A stretch of DNA of 64,000 nt from Acinetobacter lwoffii (GTDB lineage Bacteria; Pseudomonadota; Gammaproteobacteria; Pseudomonadales; Moraxellaceae). The position numbers were made by a program, and so were the translations under genes. Shown here in pieces: positions 60,227 to 64,000 of the stretch (position 1 is the stretch's first letter; every line of letters begins with the position of its first letter). The stretch is from positions 2,046,001 to 2,110,000 of the forward strand of contig NZ_CP118963.1 of NCBI RefSeq assembly GCF_029024105.1, written 5' to 3'. The notes beneath the pieces were generated by a model that did not search any database, was not told the origin of the DNA, and saw nothing but the letters and a program-made list of their open reading frames with translations.

Positions 60227-61903
60227 TCAATAGGTTCGAGTACCTGCACCTGCAGGTTTTTTCCGTTTTCGCTCACGGATATCACTAAAGCAAATCATGA
60301 CGCCGTCTGCTCGGTTTGGAGATAAAGCCCCGTCTGGTTGCTTATTGACTAGGATTTTGCCTGCACCATTCTTAGTATAAGTAGGCTGTGAAAGCTCTCG
60401 CTTGAGCTGTTCAAGCTCCTGCTTGTTTATATCTTTGGTAGAGAGCGAAATAAGATTGTCTGGGTCATATTGCATACCTTGTAAGGCTCGATAAGTATTC
60501 TGAAATCTTATGCGCAGTGACCACCACATCTGAGCTTTAAGATTGGCAAAGAAGTCTACATTTTTACGCGCCTCAACCATTTCCTGCTCCGGGTTGTGCA
60601 CCGCACCTGAGCCTCGGAATGGATTTGCTTCGATCTCCGGAATACCTTTGGATCTATTCTGCTCATTAATGACTCGGGCATCACCACGTACACCAGCACC
60701 AAGTCCATCGGCATCGTAATAAAACGAGTTCAAACGTAGATCAAGACAAGCATCAATAGCTTTCTGAGTTGTGCCAAAGATGTCATCACCAACGCCTGAC
60801 CAAGTGTCCAAATACTGCAGTACGATGCCATGACGTGCGGCAAAAGAGTTTTTATCCTTACCCTCATCTGCCACATCAAGCGCACCCATACGTTCGCCTG
60901 AAGGCTGAATATCTAAATGGAGATGAGCATCGACTGCAGCCTGCACCCATGCTGATGGAATCAATACACCTTCTACTGACGCGGCATAATCAATATCAAC
61001 TTCTTGAGCTAAAACGATGTCATCAAGTGTGGCCAATTGTTTTTCATACCAGGGATGAATTAGCTTGCCATTAAATTCGACCTGCCAGTTCTTATCTGGG
61101 TTATCACGCCATGCCATCGTAAAAACGGCGTAACGACCACTAAAACGATCCTGGTGAAACTTGTCCCCAATACCGTTTGGTGTAGATCCCTTGATATGTA
61201 CGTTTGTGTTTTGAGAAATGGCAGCATCAACAGCTTCTTGCCGCTCTACGAATGCCCATTCATCCAGAAAGTACATTGTGGTACGACCACCACGGCCAAT
61301 ATTGTCACCAGCCTCACCCGTAACCGTTGCGCCGTTGTCCGGGTTAATGATTCGCATGTAGTTATCATGCACTTTCTCGACAAAACCTTTAGGCTTCATC
61401 CAATCCGGCAACTTGGAAAACATATCCCTGAATTTGTGCAGTAACGTTTTCGGATCACCTTTCTTATCGACCAAATCCTCTTTACGACTACCGACACCAC
61501 CTGCAAAGCCTTCAACAAATAACCACCGGTGCAAATAAAAGCCAAGTACAACGTAACTCATCCCCTCATCACGACTTTTTTCAATTAAGCCGTGTGTCTG
61601 GGTGCTTTCACGCTCTAATAGCCAATCAACAAGCTCAACCTGACCAGGACGCAAAACAAAAGGAATATTCGCCGGCAGTCCAAAAGGCATGCCCCGTGGA
61701 TCATAAGTCCATACCCAGTGATTAAACCAATGAGCCGGATCATTCTTACATTTGTAGATTTCAGCCTCTCGACTTAGTTCATTCTGCTCTATCAGCATCC
61801 GGTAGTAATAGCGCCGTTTCATCTCTTCAATGATTTCAGGTAGACGTGTATTGATCGTCCACTCTTTAATTAGTGGCGCTATATCTTCGATTGCATAAGT
61901 CAT
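60227..61903 (-). CDS. Terminase large subunit
   Basis: The 558-residue packaging motor has an N-terminal ATPase with a Walker A-like loop HGLIEKSRDEGMSYV and Walker B TTMYFLDEWAFVE. The C-terminal RNaseH-like nuclease has acidic residues in MGALDVADEGKDKNS and SFYYDADGLGAGVRGDARV. It overlaps the small-subunit gene by 4 bases. Confidence 0.93.
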   Translation of the reverse strand: MTYAIEDIAPLIKEWTINTRLPEIIEEMKRRYYYRMLIEQNELSREAEIYKCKNDPAHWFNHWVWTYDPRGMPFGLPANIPFVLRPGQVELVDWLLERESTQTHGLIEKSRDEGMSYVVLGFYLHRWLFVEGFAGGVGSRKEDLVDKKGDPKTLLHKFRDMFSKLPDWMKPKGFVEKVHDNYMRIINPDNGATVTGEAGDNIGRGGRTTMYFLDEWAFVERQEAVDAAISQNTNVHIKGSTPNGIGDKFHQDRFSGRYAVFTMAWRDNPDKNWQVEFNGKLIHPWYEKQLATLDDIVLAQEVDIDYAASVEGVLIPSAWVQAAVDAHLHLDIQPSGERMGALDVADEGKDKNSFAARHGIVLQYLDTWSGVGDDIFGTTQKAIDACLDLRLNSFYYDADGLGAGVRGDARVINEQNRSKGIPEIEANPFRGSGAVHNPEQEMVEARKNVDFFANLKAQMWWSLRIRFQNTYRALQGMQYDPDNLISLSTKDINKQELEQLKRELSQPTYTKNGAGKILVNKQPDGALSPNRADGVMICFSDIRERKRKKPAGAGTRTY

Positions 61904-62391
61904 AACTTGCCATTAATTGCTAAACGCGAAAGCTCTTGCGCCGTCATGCCAGCAAGCTGTTCAGGTGTATATTGAGGAAGATTTTTAGTTTCTTGCTGAA
62001 TAGGTCCGCCGTCTGGACCAGTGATTTCCTGCTTTGTCACACGGCCATCTGTTTCTTGGAATGCCTGTTTCAGCAGATTTTGTTTTGCCCGTTTATTTTT
62101 TCCAGAATCCTCATACATCTTCTGAAGCTCACGTAAACGAAACGCCTTGTTAGCAATCGCAATATCATCAATATTTTCACGAAACTCTTTGCGAGTTTGC
62201 TCAAATAAATCCTTTAACTTTTTACTGAGATTACGACCTGCATATTTTGTCGGGTCATAACTGTGACATTGTTTTCGATCAATCTTGATCTTATATATTT
62301 CTTCTACCGCGTCTGCCACTTGTTGAGGGGTTTCAAAGCAAGCAAGAGACTGAACTATAAACATTTTTACAGGCTCTTTTAATGCTGCCAT
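61900..62391 (-). CDS. Terminase small subunit-like protein (DUF2280)
   Basis: The 163-residue protein starts with the DUF2280 helix-turn-helix pattern KEPVKMFIVQSLACFETPQQ, VADAVEEIYKIKIDRKQCHS and YDPTKYAGRNLSKKLKDLFE, then a helical part and a C-terminal tail. Place directly before the large subunit supports a role in recognising phage DNA for packaging. Confidence 0.88.
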   Translation of the reverse strand: MAALKEPVKMFIVQSLACFETPQQVADAVEEIYKIKIDRKQCHSYDPTKYAGRNLSKKLKDLFEQTRKEFRENIDDIAIANKAFRLRELQKMYEDSGKNKRAKQNLLKQAFQETDGRVTKQEITGPDGGPIQQETKNLPQYTPEQLAGMTAQELSRLAINGKL

Positions 62392-62437
62392 AAATACCTC
62401 TTTGTCGTTCTACGTCGTACAAGATAGGCAAAAAAAT

Positions 62438-63079
62438 TTAACCTATGACACAGTTCCCACAACACGCAGCCATACTTTTTTCAGATACAAACGGCGCATT
62501 TTTGGAGATTTCCAAAAGTCTTTTTACTGACTCATCTGCGCCCCATCGCTTAGTTTCACCAAAGAACACTTCAACATCATGGCCAGCCAGGTAATGCTTA
62601 GGCAGTCCGGTCATATCGCTATAAATGATTTCACCATCTTCATCACGTTCTACACCGATGTGATAAAGCTCATGCTCAATCAGGCGACAAAACTCACGAT
62701 CTGAGGCTTGCTCACAGAAAGCAGCATCCACAGTAATCAAGTATTGAGGTACAAAGCCAAACCAGTCTCGCATCTGCTGTTCCTGACGTGCTTTCTTCCA
62801 GCCACCCTGGTTAAACATGACCTTTTCACACTGACCCAGCACCATACGTTTTTTCGCTACAGCGGCAGATGAAGCCCAGGCGAATGCAAGGAACTCTTCA
62901 TTGTCGTGAAGTAGCTCAGCAATATGGTCGTGATCTGGGTTATGTAGTTCACCACCGAGAGTAAGCCAGTTATTCACGACCCATTCTTTAAGCTCTGGTG
63001 CCGGTGCCAAACGAATGGCTTCTTCTTCCTCAGCCTGATCAATCAGCTCCGTCGGCGGGAATGGTCTGAACTGTTCCAT
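62438..63079 (-). CDS. Putative phage metallopeptidase
   Basis: The 213-residue protein has the zinc-protease motif HELYH in FCRLIEHELYHIGVERDEDG, preceded by an acidic region, with a nearby LAGHDVEVFFGETKRWG. The N-terminal half (ELKEWVVNNWLTLGG) is helical. Such proteins are common near phage terminase genes. The target is unknown. The final CCGNCVIG adds two Cys pairs. It overlaps the endonuclease-like gene by 41 bases. Confidence 0.8.
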   Translation of the reverse strand: MEQFRPFPPTELIDQAEEEEAIRLAPAPELKEWVVNNWLTLGGELHNPDHDHIAELLHDNEEFLAFAWASSAAVAKKRMVLGQCEKVMFNQGGWKKARQEQQMRDWFGFVPQYLITVDAAFCEQASDREFCRLIEHELYHIGVERDEDGEIIYSDMTGLPKHYLAGHDVEVFFGETKRWGADESVKRLLEISKNAPFVSEKSMAACCGNCVIG

Positions 63080-63476
63080 CTTCTAATCTCTCTAACTGAC
63101 TTCGAATCCAGTTAATTGCATAACCCGATTCAATCTGATGAGGTTCAAGGCGCACAAATGTATAACCTTGATCTTCAGCAAGATCATACTTATTAAATGA
63201 ATTCGCTATCTTTTTCCCACCACGACCAACCGCCCATGGACTGCCCACAATTTCTATAAGAAGGTTCAGCTTCACAATATAAAAATCAAACCGCCAATTT
63301 TTGGTTGATTCAAATTGAAACTTTCGACGATAACCAATGGCATGTTCTTCTAATTCTTGAAATAGGGTTTCTTCTGCTTCTAAGTATTTTTCTTTGGCTT
63401 TCGGTAGTGGCTTATTGCGGGGTTTGGTTTTGATTGGACGCTTCTTGGTTTTCCAGAAATATTCTTTTTCGTCCAT
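63039..63476 (-). CDS. DUF559/PD-(D/E)xK endonuclease-like protein
   Basis: The protein has 145 residues from the ATG at 63476 (AAGGGG 5 bases upstream); a longer frame begins at 63497. Basic start (KTKKRPIKTKPRNKPLPKAK), then LEAEETLFQELEEHAIGYRR and the nuclease-like core NWRFDFYIVKLNLLIEIVGS, in which Asp and Glu-x-(Val) sit as in PD-(D/E)xK enzymes of the Vsr/DUF559 kind. It may act in packaging or as a host-DNA nuclease. Function inferred. Confidence 0.68.
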   Translation of the reverse strand: MDEKEYFWKTKKRPIKTKPRNKPLPKAKEKYLEAEETLFQELEEHAIGYRRKFQFESTKNWRFDFYIVKLNLLIEIVGSPWAVGRGGKKIANSFNKYDLAEDQGYTFVRLEPHQIESGYAINWIRSQLERLEDGTVQTIPADGAD

Positions 63477-63528
63477 ATACACCCCTTGTATCAGCAATGT
63501 ATCGAGAAGATATAAATTAAATACCTTG

Positions 63529-63542
63529 ACTATTTAAATAGT
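63529..63542. promoter_or_regulatory. Perfect palindrome upstream of the late operon
   Basis: ACTATTTAAATAGT is a 14-base perfect inverted repeat, 50 bases before the first minus-strand late gene. It could be an operator for a phage regulator. No repeat of it was noticed elsewhere in the window. Confidence 0.4.
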
Positions 63543-63718
63543 GATACAGATCAATCTGGCGACCGGTTTATTATAAAAACCTTTGAAATATAAATAAGAT
63601 ATAAACATTTAAATCCTACATATATCTACACTTATCCCTCCAAATCATCCCATTGTAAGTGCTACTAGTATGTCACTCTGAATAGGTCGAATCTTCGGCA
63701 ACAAAAATTGAGAAAACT

Positions 63719-63901
63719 ATGTTAGTTAATACAAATACCGCTCAAAAAGCTTCTTTCAATCAATTTTCAAATAATGCTACTGAAAACAAGCCTAAATCAG
63801 AAAACCATACACAGAAGCCTACACAAGATAAACCCAATCAAAATGATACAACCTCCACTAAAGAGCAAGATGATCAAAAAGAAAATACAGATAAAAAGTA
63901 A
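63719..63901 (+). CDS. Small hydrophilic low-complexity protein
   Basis: The 60-residue protein is almost wholly Asn, Gln, Lys, Thr, Asp and Glu (ENKPKSENHTQKPTQDKPNQ), and so probably disordered. It is divergent from the late operon and followed by a terminator hairpin. Its ribosome site (GAGAAAA) is weak. The start of phage early or cargo genes probably lies beyond. No family recognised. Confidence 0.45.
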   Translation: MLVNTNTAQKASFNQFSNNATENKPKSENHTQKPTQDKPNQNDTTSTKEQDDQKENTDKK

Positions 63902-63929
63902 ATCATCGCTCAATCTTTTGATTAGTAAG

Positions 63930-63959
63930 AAAAGCCTATCTACCTGATGGGCTTTTTGA
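63930..63959 (+). terminator. Rho-independent terminator
   Basis: AAAAGCCTATC (63930-63940) pairs with GATGGGCTTTT (63946-63956), including one G-T pair, followed by a T. It ends the small plus-strand gene. Confidence 0.85.
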
Positions 63960-64000
63960 AATTTGAAATATCTATTCTACACAACACCACTTCAAATCAT

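Overview
The window looks like a chromosomal segment of an Acinetobacter-type gammaproteobacterium (moderately low GC, AT-rich spacers, FadE/SodB/GlnA/SthA/LipA proteins of Moraxellaceae type). This is judged from protein resemblance only; the species is not determined. It holds about 33 kb of ordinary chromosome, then an IS5-family insertion, then about 30 kb of a prophage that runs off the right edge.

Bases 1-15,800: mixed housekeeping and metabolic genes. These are the start of a rarD-like permease gene, a secreted lipocalin, uvrB, a GSN/HGGGAA-motif protein of unknown function, an OmpW-family outer-membrane protein, an MFS transporter overlapping a small membrane protein, a TauD-type dioxygenase, a cysteine-rich copper-storage-like protein, sthA, lipA, fadE and a carboxymuconolactone decarboxylase-like gene. 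Most have clear rho-independent terminators.

Bases 15,799-22,146: pyrimidine-utilisation (Rut) genes on the minus strand. The operon order is rutA-rutB-rutC-rutF-rutG plus a 3-hydroxyisobutyrate-dehydrogenase-family gene. rutE is absent, and rutD is a separate unit upstream with its own terminator. A near-perfect sigma-54 promoter precedes rutA. The pathway splits uracil to release nitrogen, and the terminal dehydrogenase plausibly replaces RutE in disposing of malonic semialdehyde.

Bases 22,200-32,400: a DegS/AlgW-like protease, a Nif3-like protein, sodB, two tandem pairs of tRNA-Asn(GUU), a DUF2726 protein, a decayed fragment of a nearby gene, diaminopimelate dehydrogenase, orf91-ubiC-ubiA, and glnA. 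Upstream of glnA are a sigma-54-like promoter and three NtrC-like palindromes, so two nitrogen-control promoters lie within 11 kb.

Bases 32,414-33,329: an IS5-family element whose transposase is split into two frames at an A7 run.

Bases 33,748-64,000: a tailed-phage prophage. A tyrosine integrase reads rightward. Nearly everything else is on the minus strand, so transcription runs from the right edge towards the integrase: endonuclease-like and metallopeptidase-like genes, terminase small and large subunits, DUF935 portal, Mu gpF-like protein, protease-scaffold, decoration protein, lambda-E-type capsid, connectors, tail tube, chaperone, tape measure, a block of tail-tip/fibre-like proteins with internal repeats, and a lysis cassette (two holin-like proteins, GH24 endolysin, overlapping Rz/Rz1). 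Between the tail tube and tape measure genes sits a group of small secreted or lipoprotein genes, one on the opposite strand, which look like lysogenic cargo. The repressor/replication region and right attachment site are outside the window.
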